A DNA stretch of 64,000 nt, from positions 1 through 64,000 of the forward strand of contig CAYTZM010000005.1 of the NCBI GenBank assembly GCA_964442655.1. The letters run 5' to 3'. Shown one piece after another: positions 27,385 to 35,817 of the stretch; position 1 is the stretch's first letter, and each line of letters begins with the position of its first letter. Position numbers and translations under genes: made by a program. A model generated the notes under the pieces. The model worked only from the letters and a program-made list of their open reading frames with translations, made no database searches and was not told where the DNA came from. The DNA is from GCA-002727615 sp964442655. Its GTDB lineage: Bacteria > Pseudomonadota > Alphaproteobacteria > TMED109.

Positions 27385-27927
27385 TTATTGTAACGATATG
27401 GCAGGGAGTTTTATAAATCCAGTAAACTGAATTTCCTCATTACTTATAGTAAAAATTTGATCCATATTTAATCTTGCAAAACCTGAAGCACCAGCATACT
27501 TTCCTGTACCAGATATAAAATCTAATCTACCTTCGCACCGAACTTTTTGTGTTATAGTTGCTCCACTTGAGCATTCTAATTTAGCAACCAAAGAATCGCC
27601 TTTTGGATCAGTAACAATACAATAACCGTTAACATTTTCCATCTGAGCAAAACCACAACTAAACCCTCCTCTTCCTGGTGCTGCATGAGCTGCTAACTTA
27701 CAATCTATAAATGAACCTTTAAAAAGAAGATTCTCTTCAATAAAAGCCGTAAAACTTACTAATGCAATTTTAGCTTCTCCTATTGTATTTTCTTCCACTA
27801 TTGGAGGATTAATATATTTTCCTGATATATCAATAGAATGCGCATCTTCTGGAATAGTTATTTCTTCCGCAATAGAATTATAAATGGAAAGAATAAAAAA
27901 TAAACATAAAAAAAATTTACAAACCAT
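27385..27927 (-). CDS. Secreted beta-barrel-like protein of unknown function
   Basis: Not recognised with confidence. From the ATG at 27927 the 180-residue product has a clean leader (MVCKFFLCLFFILSI to about NSIA-EE). The mature part is beta-rich with several Cys (in DCKLAAH, FSCGFAQ, GYCIV, LECSS, VRCEG) and the phrase GTGKYAGASGFA, which is common in allene-oxide-cyclase-like small barrels. A longer reading to 27960 would leave only 8 bases to the divergent hydroxypyruvate isomerase start and would spoil the leader. It converges on the SOD-like gene, 3 bases apart. Confidence 0.65.
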   Translation of the reverse strand: MVCKFFLCLFFILSIYNSIAEEITIPEDAHSIDISGKYINPPIVEENTIGEAKIALVSFTAFIEENLLFKGSFIDCKLAAHAAPGRGGFSCGFAQMENVNGYCIVTDPKGDSLVAKLECSSGATITQKVRCEGRLDFISGTGKYAGASGFARLNMDQIFTISNEEIQFTGFIKLPAISLQ

Positions 27928-27968
27928 ATAATTATTGAACCTTATATTATCATATTGCATAATGACTT

Positions 27969-28757
27969 ATGATTAAACTTTCTGCAAATTTATCCTTTTT
28001 ATTTAATGAAGTTTCTTTTAAAAATAAATTTAAAGAAGCCTCAAAAGTTGGTTTCAAAGCCGTAGAATTTCTATTTCCATATGAATATAATGTCAATGAA
28101 ATAAAAAAATATTTAAAAGAAAATAAATTAAAACTAGTTTTATTTAATACACATCCAGGTTCATGGAAAAAAGGAGATAGAGGCTTAGCTTCGAAAATAG
28201 GAAGAGAAAATGAATTTAAAGATAATTTTTATAAAACTATAGAATACGCCAATGAATTAAATTGTCCAAATATTCATGTTATGGCAGGTGTGAACAATGA
28301 AAAAAGCTCAATAACTAAATCAAGAGATTTGTACATAAAAAATCTTCTTTTTTGTGCTGATTTAGCAAAAAATAATAATTTTTACGTCTTAATAGAAGCT
28401 ATTAATAATATTGATATTCCTAATTATCACCTCAATTTTGTAAGTGATGCTATAAGTATCATTAAAGAAATAAATCACCCTTCGTTAAAATTACTATTGG
28501 ATATATATCATGCTCAAATTATGAGTGGAAATTTATCTTCTTTAATTAAAAAAGCACTACCTTATACAAATCATATTCAAATTGCTTGCCCTCCAGGAAG
28601 AAATGAACCAAATGAAGGAGAAATAAATTATCCATATTTATTTAATATAATTGAGAATTATAATTATAATGGATATATCGGATGTGAATATAAACCTTTA
28701 AATAATACTTTAAATAGCCTGAAATGGGCTAAAAGTTTTGGAATTAATATTATTTAA
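27969..28757 (+). CDS. hyi: Hydroxypyruvate isomerase-like TIM-barrel protein
   Basis: Xylose-isomerase-like TIM barrel, 262 aa. Hyi-type landmarks are the start LSANLSFLFNE, FNTHPGSWKKGDRG, NIHVMAGV, LIEAINNIDIPNYHL with the metal Glu, LLLDIYHAQIM, HIQIACPPGRNEP and YIGCEYKP. Hydroxypyruvate isomerase turns hydroxypyruvate into tartronate semialdehyde in glyoxylate and sugar-acid metabolism; related OtnI acts on 2-oxo-tetronate. No glyoxylate carboligase gene is nearby, so the physiological substrate is open. Confidence 0.85.
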   Translation: MIKLSANLSFLFNEVSFKNKFKEASKVGFKAVEFLFPYEYNVNEIKKYLKENKLKLVLFNTHPGSWKKGDRGLASKIGRENEFKDNFYKTIEYANELNCPNIHVMAGVNNEKSSITKSRDLYIKNLLFCADLAKNNNFYVLIEAINNIDIPNYHLNFVSDAISIIKEINHPSLKLLLDIYHAQIMSGNLSSLIKKALPYTNHIQIACPPGRNEPNEGEINYPYLFNIIENYNYNGYIGCEYKPLNNTLNSLKWAKSFGINII

Positions 28758-28809
28758 TATATTTTTTATTAAATTTTTATTATTATATAAATATTAAACG
28801 GAGGTAATT

Positions 28810-29406
28810 ATGGCTAATATTCTTTCATCACTTCAAAAGACTATAGGAGCAGGTATAGTCCTTACAATTATTTTTATACTGTATTATATGTCCACAGGTG
28901 GATCATTAGATACTAGTTTTTGGGCTCTTATTCTTAGATATCTACATATTTTAGCAGGCATAATGTGGATAGGGTTACTTTGGTATTTTAATTTTGTACA
29001 AATACCTAATATGCCAAAAATACCAGATGAACAAAAGCCTGCAATAGGAAAAGTGATAGCTCCTGCTGCTTTATGGTGGTTTAGATGGGGAGCTATGGCT
29101 ACTATTATCACTGGCTTATTACTTGCACATATAAATGGTTATCTTTTACAAGCTATAACTTTAGGACTTATGGATGGTGTTGCAAAACATTCTGCTATTG
29201 GTATTGGAATGTGGCTAGGTACTATTATGTGGTTTAATGTTTGGTTTGTAATTTGGCCAAACCAACAAAGGGCTCTAGGGATTGTAGATGCAGACGCTGA
29301 AAGTAAGGCTGCTTCAGCTAGAACAGCAATGTTATTTAGTAGGACTAATACACTGCTTTCTATACCAATGCTTTTCGCTATGGCTTCTGCTCAAAATATT
29401 TGGTAA
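28810..29406 (+). CDS. Membrane protein like the N-terminal domain of urate oxidase PuuD
   Basis: A 198-residue integral membrane protein with about five hydrophobic segments. LRYLHILAGIMWIGLLWYF and APAALWWFRWGA are the recognisable phrases of the urate-oxidase N-terminal domain, and KHSAIGIGMWLGTIMWFN carries a further His. In full PuuD this membrane part precedes a cytochrome c domain; here the protein ends without one. A strong CGGAGGTAATT precedes the ATG. It is 52 bases after hyi and ends at a terminator. Whether it binds haem or takes part in purine breakdown is not shown. Confidence 0.75.
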   Translation: MANILSSLQKTIGAGIVLTIIFILYYMSTGGSLDTSFWALILRYLHILAGIMWIGLLWYFNFVQIPNMPKIPDEQKPAIGKVIAPAALWWFRWGAMATIITGLLLAHINGYLLQAITLGLMDGVAKHSAIGIGMWLGTIMWFNVWFVIWPNQQRALGIVDADAESKAASARTAMLFSRTNTLLSIPMLFAMASAQNIW

Positions 29407-29414
29407 TAAAAATT

Positions 29415-29450
29415 TTATCCGAAAGAGATATATGTATCTTTTTCGGATAA
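29415..29450. terminator. Bidirectional terminator hairpin
   Basis: Arms of 15 bases (TTATCCGAAAGAGAT and ATCTTTTTCGGATAA, one G-U) with a six-base loop lie between the convergent PuuD-like gene and the amidohydrolase gene. The plus strand continues TTTATTC; the minus strand continues AATTTTTATTA, so it could end both transcripts. Confidence 0.8.
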
Positions 29451-29455
29451 TTTAT

Positions 29456-31144
29456 TCAAGCATGAAAAGACCTTAAAACTTTTCCTGGCAATTTTTTTAG
29501 ATTAATTAATTTATTTTTATTCACCACTCTGATTCCATTAATCCACACACCTTCAATACCATATGCATCAACATTCAATCTAGAAGAATTAGCTGGCAAA
29601 TCATTAACTCTATATGCTTTTGAAATACCAACTTTTTTTAAATCCAATAATACCATATCAGCAAACTGACCAGGAACTAATCTACCACGATTATCTATTC
29701 TATATATATCAGCTTGTTTTCCAGATAATTGATATACGGCCTCTTCAATACTCATTAATTTATTTTTTCTTATCCAATTATCTAAAAAATACAAACCATA
29801 ACCTGCATCATTAAAAAAAGTTAAATGTGCTCCTGCATCTGACAAAGTTATATTAGACCTAGGGTGTTTTAATAATTTTGATACAGAACTTTCATCACTA
29901 TTTAATAACATAGCAATAAACAAAGTATTCATACCATCTTCTGAAAGGGCATGATTCAATAACCATTTTAGAGGTTCAACTTTTAATTTAGATGATATTT
30001 CTTTAATAGTCTTGCCTTCTAAACAAGCATATTTTTTATTTTTCACTTCTCTAACTATAATTTTATCCCAATCTCCATTAAATAATCTAACTTGGGCATC
30101 ATCCTCTATTTCATCCGATAAATTTTTACGAAATAATTCATCCATTAATATTTCTTTATAACTTTTTAAATCTTTACAAACCATGGCAGGTTTCCAGGCA
30201 GCTATCCCCTCAAATAAATAAGGTGATTCCATTGTAAATTCCATAGAAAGAGGTCTGCATGAAACCTGCCCCCATATTTCTATTCCTTTTTCATAACTTG
30301 AAGAAATATCTGATAAAATTTTAAAAGTAGAAGAATCGGATAATGGATTATGCAACAATGCTGCCACAGCTGCAGGCCTCCTTGTATCACCTATCCAATT
30401 TTCAATGTTTTTAATTGATGTTTTAGAACCTCTAGTTAACATAAAAATTCCTCTACCATAGCAAGCCATTGCTTTAACTAATTCTTTCATTTCATTATCT
30501 TTAGCTAATCTAGATGGCATTGGAACACCATTTTCACCATTGTGCCCTTCAAAAGTGGAAGTAGCAAAACCAAGTGCTCCCTTTTTCATAGCATCTCTTA
30601 TTATTTGAGTCATTTCTATTATTTCTTCTTCAGAAGCTTCCCTTTTTAAAGCATCTTTACCCATAACATAAACTCGTATAGAAGAATGTCCTATATATGC
30701 AGCTACATTGGGCCCTACTCCTCTTTTCTCTAAAAACTCCATATATTCAGAAAAAGTCTCAAATTCCCAATTAATCCCTTCTCGTAAAGCAGCTAAAGAC
30801 ATTCCTTCAACATTAGTAAGATTTTTTATTGTAAGATCTCTATCACCTTCTTTACATGGTGCAATAGTAAATCCACAATTACCTATTAATACTGTTGTTA
30901 CCCCAAATAAAGGAGATGGAGAAGCCCAAGAATCCCAGGTTAATTGAGCATCATAATGAGTATGACTATCTATTAAGCCCGGTATTAAAGTTAAACCTTT
31001 AGCATTAATTACTTGTTTAGCTTCTCCTAAATCTTTTTTACCTCTATTGACTACTATTCCATCATCCACAGCTAAATTTCCCGTAAATGATGATTTTCCA
31101 GTTCCGTCAATTATATGAGCATTATTAATTATTAGGTCATACAA
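29456..31144 (-). CDS. D-aminoacylase / N-acyl-D-amino-acid deacylase-family amidohydrolase
   Basis: Metal-dependent amidohydrolase of 562 aa. The metal site starts LIPGLIDSHTHYDAQ, followed by VTTVLIGNCGFTIAPC, a phrase typical of D-aminoacylases; further His lie in IGHSSIR and LSDAGAHLTFF. The C-terminal small beta domain has RGRLVPGQFADMVLLD. It would deacylate N-acyl-D-amino acids or a related cyclic amide. The start is TTG, one base after the GlcG-like stop, so translation is coupled. It is last in the leucine-catabolism run. Confidence 0.85.
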   Translation of the reverse strand: MYDLIINNAHIIDGTGKSSFTGNLAVDDGIVVNRGKKDLGEAKQVINAKGLTLIPGLIDSHTHYDAQLTWDSWASPSPLFGVTTVLIGNCGFTIAPCKEGDRDLTIKNLTNVEGMSLAALREGINWEFETFSEYMEFLEKRGVGPNVAAYIGHSSIRVYVMGKDALKREASEEEIIEMTQIIRDAMKKGALGFATSTFEGHNGENGVPMPSRLAKDNEMKELVKAMACYGRGIFMLTRGSKTSIKNIENWIGDTRRPAAVAALLHNPLSDSSTFKILSDISSSYEKGIEIWGQVSCRPLSMEFTMESPYLFEGIAAWKPAMVCKDLKSYKEILMDELFRKNLSDEIEDDAQVRLFNGDWDKIIVREVKNKKYACLEGKTIKEISSKLKVEPLKWLLNHALSEDGMNTLFIAMLLNSDESSVSKLLKHPRSNITLSDAGAHLTFFNDAGYGLYFLDNWIRKNKLMSIEEAVYQLSGKQADIYRIDNRGRLVPGQFADMVLLDLKKVGISKAYRVNDLPANSSRLNVDAYGIEGVWINGIRVVNKNKLINLKKLPGKVLRSFHA

Positions 31145-31145
31145 T

Positions 31146-31652
31146 TTATTTCAATAATCCTTTAACAGAATCTAAAGCAGCTTTAGCACATTCTTCATCT
31201 TGATCCCCAGTTGCACCACTTACTCCTATTGCTCCTATTAACTCACCTGTTTCTGTTTTTATTGGAAGTCCTCCTGGAAATGGAACCAAAAAGTCTACAG
31301 TAGCTAAACCTGGCGCTCTGCCTGGCTTTCCATCTTTGCCATATACTATTTCCCCTACAGTTCTGGTAGGATAAGGAATCATAACCGCAGCAATAGCTTT
31401 ATTTATTGCTATATCTACACTCCCTAAGAAGGCATTATCTTGTCTTATAAATAAAACCAAATCCGCCCCAGAATCTACAATAGCTATATTTAAAGGCCTC
31501 CAATCTGTAGTTGCCTTTTTCGCTTCACATGCATCTGCTAATTTCTTTGCTAATTCTAAATTCATAACAGGTTTAGTTTCTAATGAAAAAGCAACTTTAT
31601 TTATCATTAGAATAGTAAATACAAAGATAAAAATTAAATTTAAATTTTTCAT
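31146..31652 (-). CDS. Secreted GlcG/HbpS-family protein
   Basis: A GlcG/HbpS-domain protein of 168 aa with a leader ending KVAFS-LE. Signatures are ADACEAKKATTDW, IAIVDSGADLVLFIRQDN, GGLPIKTETGELIGAIGVSG and DQDEECAKAAL. HbpS of Streptomyces binds haem and GlcG sits in glycolate operons, but most members, including exported ones like this, have no proven role. Its stop abuts the amidohydrolase TTG start. Confidence 0.85.
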   Translation of the reverse strand: MKNLNLIFIFVFTILMINKVAFSLETKPVMNLELAKKLADACEAKKATTDWRPLNIAIVDSGADLVLFIRQDNAFLGSVDIAINKAIAAVMIPYPTRTVGEIVYGKDGKPGRAPGLATVDFLVPFPGGLPIKTETGELIGAIGVSGATGDQDEECAKAALDSVKGLLK

Positions 31653-31685
31653 TACAAATCTCCTTAATTAAATTTTATAAACTAC

Positions 31686-32090
31686 TTATATTATACATAA
31701 ATCTTCTAATATTCTATATAATTCACTACTTGTATTTTTTCTGTTAATATTTAAATCCATAGGAGTTCTCTCTGGACGTAAGTATCTCCAGCCCTGGAAA
31801 GGTCTTTGTTTAACAGCTTGGGTTTCAATTAAAGCATTATCCAAAATTAAATGACAATATTTTAAACCATCTTCGTGCTCAATTTTTTTTATGTCTATTA
31901 TTTTTTGTCTAACTGAAATATAGCCATTAATAACCCAATACATAGAACCTGCATCTTTAATCATTTCATATTTTTTTGGAAACAATCTAGTAATATGAAC
32001 ATTTTCATTAAATTTTTTATATCGTAAATCTTGTTTAATCTTTAGATCTTCAAGATTTTTAACTCCAACAGCTAATTTTTTTAAATTCAT
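31686..32090 (-). CDS. DUF1489-family protein
   Basis: A 134-residue cytoplasmic protein whose layout matches the alphaproteobacterial DUF1489 family: KLAVGVKNLEDL, HITRLFPKK, GSMYWVINGYISVRQKI and RPFQGWRYLRPERTP. Function is unknown. Its start is 4 bases after the HMG-CoA lyase stop, so it is carried on the leucine-catabolism transcript. Useful mainly as a lineage marker. Confidence 0.85.
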   Translation of the reverse strand: MNLKKLAVGVKNLEDLKIKQDLRYKKFNENVHITRLFPKKYEMIKDAGSMYWVINGYISVRQKIIDIKKIEHEDGLKYCHLILDNALIETQAVKQRPFQGWRYLRPERTPMDLNINRKNTSSELYRILEDLCII

Positions 32091-32094
32091 GAAT

Positions 32095-33006
32095 TTACTT
32101 TGTCTTATTTCTTTCCCGTTTAGATTCTAAAGCATTATAAACCCTTGAAAAAGGTTTTCTATCCAATTGATCAAATACATATTTAGCAGCATCACATATT
32201 TTTTCTAAATCTACACCTGTTTCTATTCCCATTCCGTTTAACATATAAAGAACGTCTTCAGTAGCTACATTTCCCCTAGCACCTGGTGCATAAGGGCATC
32301 CGCCTAAACCTCCTACAGACGTATCTACTACTTTAACTCCCAACTCTATACTTGCTAAAATATTTGCTAAAGCTTGTCCATATGTATCATGAAAATGAAC
32401 TGCTAACTTTTCAATTCCCACTGCATCTCTGCATGCAGAAACCATTTTTCTTGTTTTTATGGGAGTTCCACTTCCAATAGTATCTCCTAAAGAAACTTCA
32501 TAACATCCCATTTCCACTAACTTTTCAGATAGTTTTGCAACTTCAATAGGAGATATTTCATTTTCATAAGGACAACTAATAACCGTAGAAATATATCCTC
32601 TCACCTTAAGCCCCATATTTAAAGCCTGATCTGTCACAACCTTAGCTCTCTCTAAAGCCTCTAAAACTGAACAATTAGTATTCTTTTTAGAAAAAGTCTC
32701 ACTTGGTGTTGAGAATACACATGCCGTATCTGCAGAAATTTCTATAGCTCCTTCCAAACCTTTTAAATTAGGCGTTAAAACAGGATACGATATATGTTTT
32801 TTACGTTTTATATTATTCAAAACTTCTTTAGAATCAGCCATAGCTGGAACCCATTTAGGAGAAACAAAGGCTCCACATTCAATATATTCCAAACCTGTTT
32901 CAGATAGCATATCAACAAAATTTATTTTTGCCTTAGTATTTACAGGCACTTTTTCATTTTGAAGCCCATCTCTAGGACCCACCTCATATATTGAAACTTT
33001 ATCCAT
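32095..33006 (-). CDS. mvaB: Hydroxymethylglutaryl-CoA lyase
   Basis: Last dedicated step of leucine breakdown: HMG-CoA to acetoacetate and acetyl-CoA. The 303-residue TIM barrel has YEVGPRDGLQNEKV, ECGAFVSPKWVPAMAD, AVHFHDTYGQA with the metal His pair, and the active-site loop GGLGGCPYAPGARGN with the catalytic Cys. It overlaps the 3' end of the biotin-carboxylase gene by 8 bases. Confidence 0.96.
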   Translation of the reverse strand: MDKVSIYEVGPRDGLQNEKVPVNTKAKINFVDMLSETGLEYIECGAFVSPKWVPAMADSKEVLNNIKRKKHISYPVLTPNLKGLEGAIEISADTACVFSTPSETFSKKNTNCSVLEALERAKVVTDQALNMGLKVRGYISTVISCPYENEISPIEVAKLSEKLVEMGCYEVSLGDTIGSGTPIKTRKMVSACRDAVGIEKLAVHFHDTYGQALANILASIELGVKVVDTSVGGLGGCPYAPGARGNVATEDVLYMLNGMGIETGVDLEKICDAAKYVFDQLDRKPFSRVYNALESKRERNKTK

Positions 33007-35020
33007 CTTTCTTATCCATTTCTACTAAAACAAAACCTTCTTCCACCTGCTGAGATTCTTTAACATTTATATTTACAATTTTACCATCAAATGGAGCAAC
33101 TATAGAATGTTCCATTTTCATAGCTTCTATTATTGCAATAATAAATCCTTTTTCAACCCTTTGATTCAATTTCACAAAGATCTTAGCAACTTTACCAGGA
33201 ACAGGAGCATCAAAAGAACCTGAAACAGAATCTTCTAATAAAAAAGAACCATATTTTTCTTTTTTTATAAATGCAAAATTATATCCCATACTTTTTAAAT
33301 AAATTTCATTTTGATTTCTAAAAATATCAAATGTCATCTTTTTTTCAGATATTATATTATTATTATTATTTATTGTTGAAATTAACACTGTAATATTTTT
33401 ATTTTTTTCACCACTTTTGTAATTTATTTTAGTAAACAGGTTATTAACATCTAAGGCATTAAAAACTTTATAATATCCTTTTTCTATTATTTGACATTTA
33501 AAATGAACTTCTTCCTTGTTATCTAAAAATAAAATATCTTCTACCTCATTATCTATATGTCTCCAATTATTTTTTATAGCCCAAGGTGAATTAGGCAATA
33601 CATTCTCTAGTTCATTTATAGAATGAAAAAAAGTAGCCGCAACATATCTAAAATTCTCTTTTATATTTAAAGATACAATCAAATCCTTCCAATTAAAATT
33701 TATAAATTTTGTATTAATATCTTTTTTAGAAAAATTTTTATTCTTAATAATATTATTTAAAAAATTAATATTATTTTCAACTCCATATAATGTTGTTTTA
33801 TTTAAAGTTGAAGACATTTTCTTAATTGCATCATTCCTATCTTTTCCGTAAACAATAATTTTTGCAATCATTGGATCATAATGCGGACTTACAGAATCTC
33901 CATCACTATAACCTGTATCTAATCTAACAAAATTATTTGTTGGAACACTAAATTTTAAAATTTTACCAGGAGAAGGAAGGAAATTTTTTTCTGGATTCTC
34001 TGCATAAACTCTAACTTCTAATGCATGACCTTTTATATTTACTTTATTTATTATTTTATCAAGACTCTCATTACATGCTATCTTAATTTGAATATCAACC
34101 AAATCTAATCCCAATATTTTTTCTGTAACAGGATGCTCAACTTGTAATCTAGTATTCATCTCCATAAAATAAAATTTATCTTTCTCATACAAAAACTCAA
34201 TTGTACCAGCTCCGGAATATGAAATTTTCTTTGCTACCTGAACTGCTTGTAATGCCATTTCATCTTTAACATTCTTTTTTATAAAAGGCGCGGGCGCTTC
34301 CTCTACGACTTTTTGATGCCTCCTTTGAATAGAACAATCTCTATCTGATAAGACCTTAACATTGCCAAAATTATCCGCTATAATTTGAACTTCCACATGT
34401 CGAGGATTTTCTAAATATTTTTCTATTAAAATTTTATCATCACCAAATGAACTTAAAGCTTCTCTTTTTGTTGCTTCTAATTTTGAAATCACTTCTTTCT
34501 CGGAGTTAATAACGTGCATCCCTTTTCCTCCACCTCCTGCAGAAGCTTTTATAATTACAGGGAAACCTATATTTCTACATTCTTTTAAAATTAAATTCTT
34601 AGACTTATTTTCAACTGAGAAACCAGGTAAAACTGGCACCCCTGCTTCTTCCATTAATTTTCTTGCTTCAGTTTTTAATGCCATACTTTTCATTGAATTT
34701 TCTGAAGGACCTATAAAAATTAATTTATTTGATTTTATCTTTTTTGAAAAAGTAGGATTCTCTGATAAAAAACCATATCCTGGATGAACAGCATCAACTT
34801 TATATTTTTTGGCAGCTTTTATAATATTATCTATATTTAAATAACTATCTTCAGATAAAGACTTTCCTACATAAACAGAAAAATTAGATTCTCTAACATG
34901 CATGGCATTCTTATCCGCATCGGAAAATATGGATACAGTTTCTATTCCCATTTTTTTACATGTGCGCGCTATTCTAACTGCTATTTCACCTCTGTTAGCT
35001 ATCAAAATTCTTTTAAACAT
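32999..35020 (-). CDS. mccA: Methylcrotonyl-CoA carboxylase, biotin-carrying alpha subunit
   Basis: Biotin-dependent acyl-CoA carboxylase subunit of 673 aa. The biotin carboxylase domain starts FKRILIANRGEIAVRIART, with ASAGGGGKGMHV (ATP-grasp) and EMNTRLQVEHPVTE; the C-terminal biotinyl domain has the target Lys in IEAMKMEHS. Neighbouring mccB, hydratase and lyase genes point to methylcrotonyl-CoA. A TTG 18 bases upstream (35038) lies inside the hydratase gene; the ATG at 35020, nine bases after AGGA, is better. Confidence 0.95.
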   Translation of the reverse strand: MFKRILIANRGEIAVRIARTCKKMGIETVSIFSDADKNAMHVRESNFSVYVGKSLSEDSYLNIDNIIKAAKKYKVDAVHPGYGFLSENPTFSKKIKSNKLIFIGPSENSMKSMALKTEARKLMEEAGVPVLPGFSVENKSKNLILKECRNIGFPVIIKASAGGGGKGMHVINSEKEVISKLEATKREALSSFGDDKILIEKYLENPRHVEVQIIADNFGNVKVLSDRDCSIQRRHQKVVEEAPAPFIKKNVKDEMALQAVQVAKKISYSGAGTIEFLYEKDKFYFMEMNTRLQVEHPVTEKILGLDLVDIQIKIACNESLDKIINKVNIKGHALEVRVYAENPEKNFLPSPGKILKFSVPTNNFVRLDTGYSDGDSVSPHYDPMIAKIIVYGKDRNDAIKKMSSTLNKTTLYGVENNINFLNNIIKNKNFSKKDINTKFINFNWKDLIVSLNIKENFRYVAATFFHSINELENVLPNSPWAIKNNWRHIDNEVEDILFLDNKEEVHFKCQIIEKGYYKVFNALDVNNLFTKINYKSGEKNKNITVLISTINNNNNIISEKKMTFDIFRNQNEIYLKSMGYNFAFIKKEKYGSFLLEDSVSGSFDAPVPGKVAKIFVKLNQRVEKGFIIAIIEAMKMEHSIVAPFDGKIVNINVKESQQVEEGFVLVEMDKKDG

Positions 35021-35025
35021 ATATC

Positions 35026-35814
35026 TTATTCCTGCCAATTAGGCCTTCTTTTATTAAGGAATGCAGAAATTCCTTCTTTTCCCTCTAAACTTGCTCTAGA
35101 GTCAGCTATTCTTTTAGCTGTTTCCAGCATAACGTCATCTCCTAAAACTTTATTTCCAACATAATAGATTAAATTTTTTGCAGACTTTATAGCTTTTGGC
35201 CCACCTTTTAAAATATTTTCAATTATTTCATCCACAACAGCTTCTAACTTATCATTCTCAACAGAAACATTAATCATACCCATCTTAGCTGCTTCTTTTG
35301 AAGAAATTGGAGAAGAAGTAAAAAATAAATATTTAGCATTTTTTTCTCCAACGGCCTTTATTACATATGGACTAATAACAGACGGTATCAGTCCTAATCT
35401 CGCTTCCGATAAACAAAACTTAGCATACTGATTAGCAACAGCAATATCACATGCTGTTACTAAACCTACTCCTCCTCCATAAGCTGCTCCATTTACTGCA
35501 GCAATAGTTGGAAAAGGAAGATTATATAAATTATTTAACATTTCTGATAACTTCATAGAATCTTTTACATTTTCCTGATGGTTTGCATCAGACATTCTTC
35601 TCATCCAATCTAAATCTGCTCCTGCTGAAAAACCTTTTCCATTTCCTGTTATCACTAAAGCTCTAATATTTATGTTTTTTATTAAACTTAAAAAGACCTC
35701 ATTAAGTTCAAAGATCAATTTATCATCAAAAGCATTCATAATATTTGGACGATTTAAATTAAGATAAAAAATCCCTCTTTTATCTATTTTAGATTTTAAT
35801 ATTTCAGAATTCAT
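35026..35814 (-). CDS. liuC: Enoyl-CoA hydratase, probable methylglutaconyl-CoA hydratase
   Basis: Crotonase-fold enzyme of 262 aa. ALVITGNGKGFSAGADLDWM and AAVNGAAYGGGVGLVTACD form the oxyanion hole; EARLGLIPSVISPYVI carries the acidic residue of the active site. In this cluster it should hydrate 3-methylglutaconyl-CoA to HMG-CoA. It lies between the two methylcrotonyl-CoA carboxylase genes, the usual liu arrangement. Confidence 0.9.
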   Translation of the reverse strand: MNSEILKSKIDKRGIFYLNLNRPNIMNAFDDKLIFELNEVFLSLIKNINIRALVITGNGKGFSAGADLDWMRRMSDANHQENVKDSMKLSEMLNNLYNLPFPTIAAVNGAAYGGGVGLVTACDIAVANQYAKFCLSEARLGLIPSVISPYVIKAVGEKNAKYLFFTSSPISSKEAAKMGMINVSVENDKLEAVVDEIIENILKGGPKAIKSAKNLIYYVGNKVLGDDVMLETAKRIADSRASLEGKEGISAFLNKRRPNWQE

Positions 35815-35817
35815 AAT

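Noticed and set aside
35021..35038. Upstream TTG start for mccA
   Set aside because: It lies inside the hydratase gene; the ATG at 35020 begins the conserved biotin carboxylase N-terminus and has AGGA upstream.
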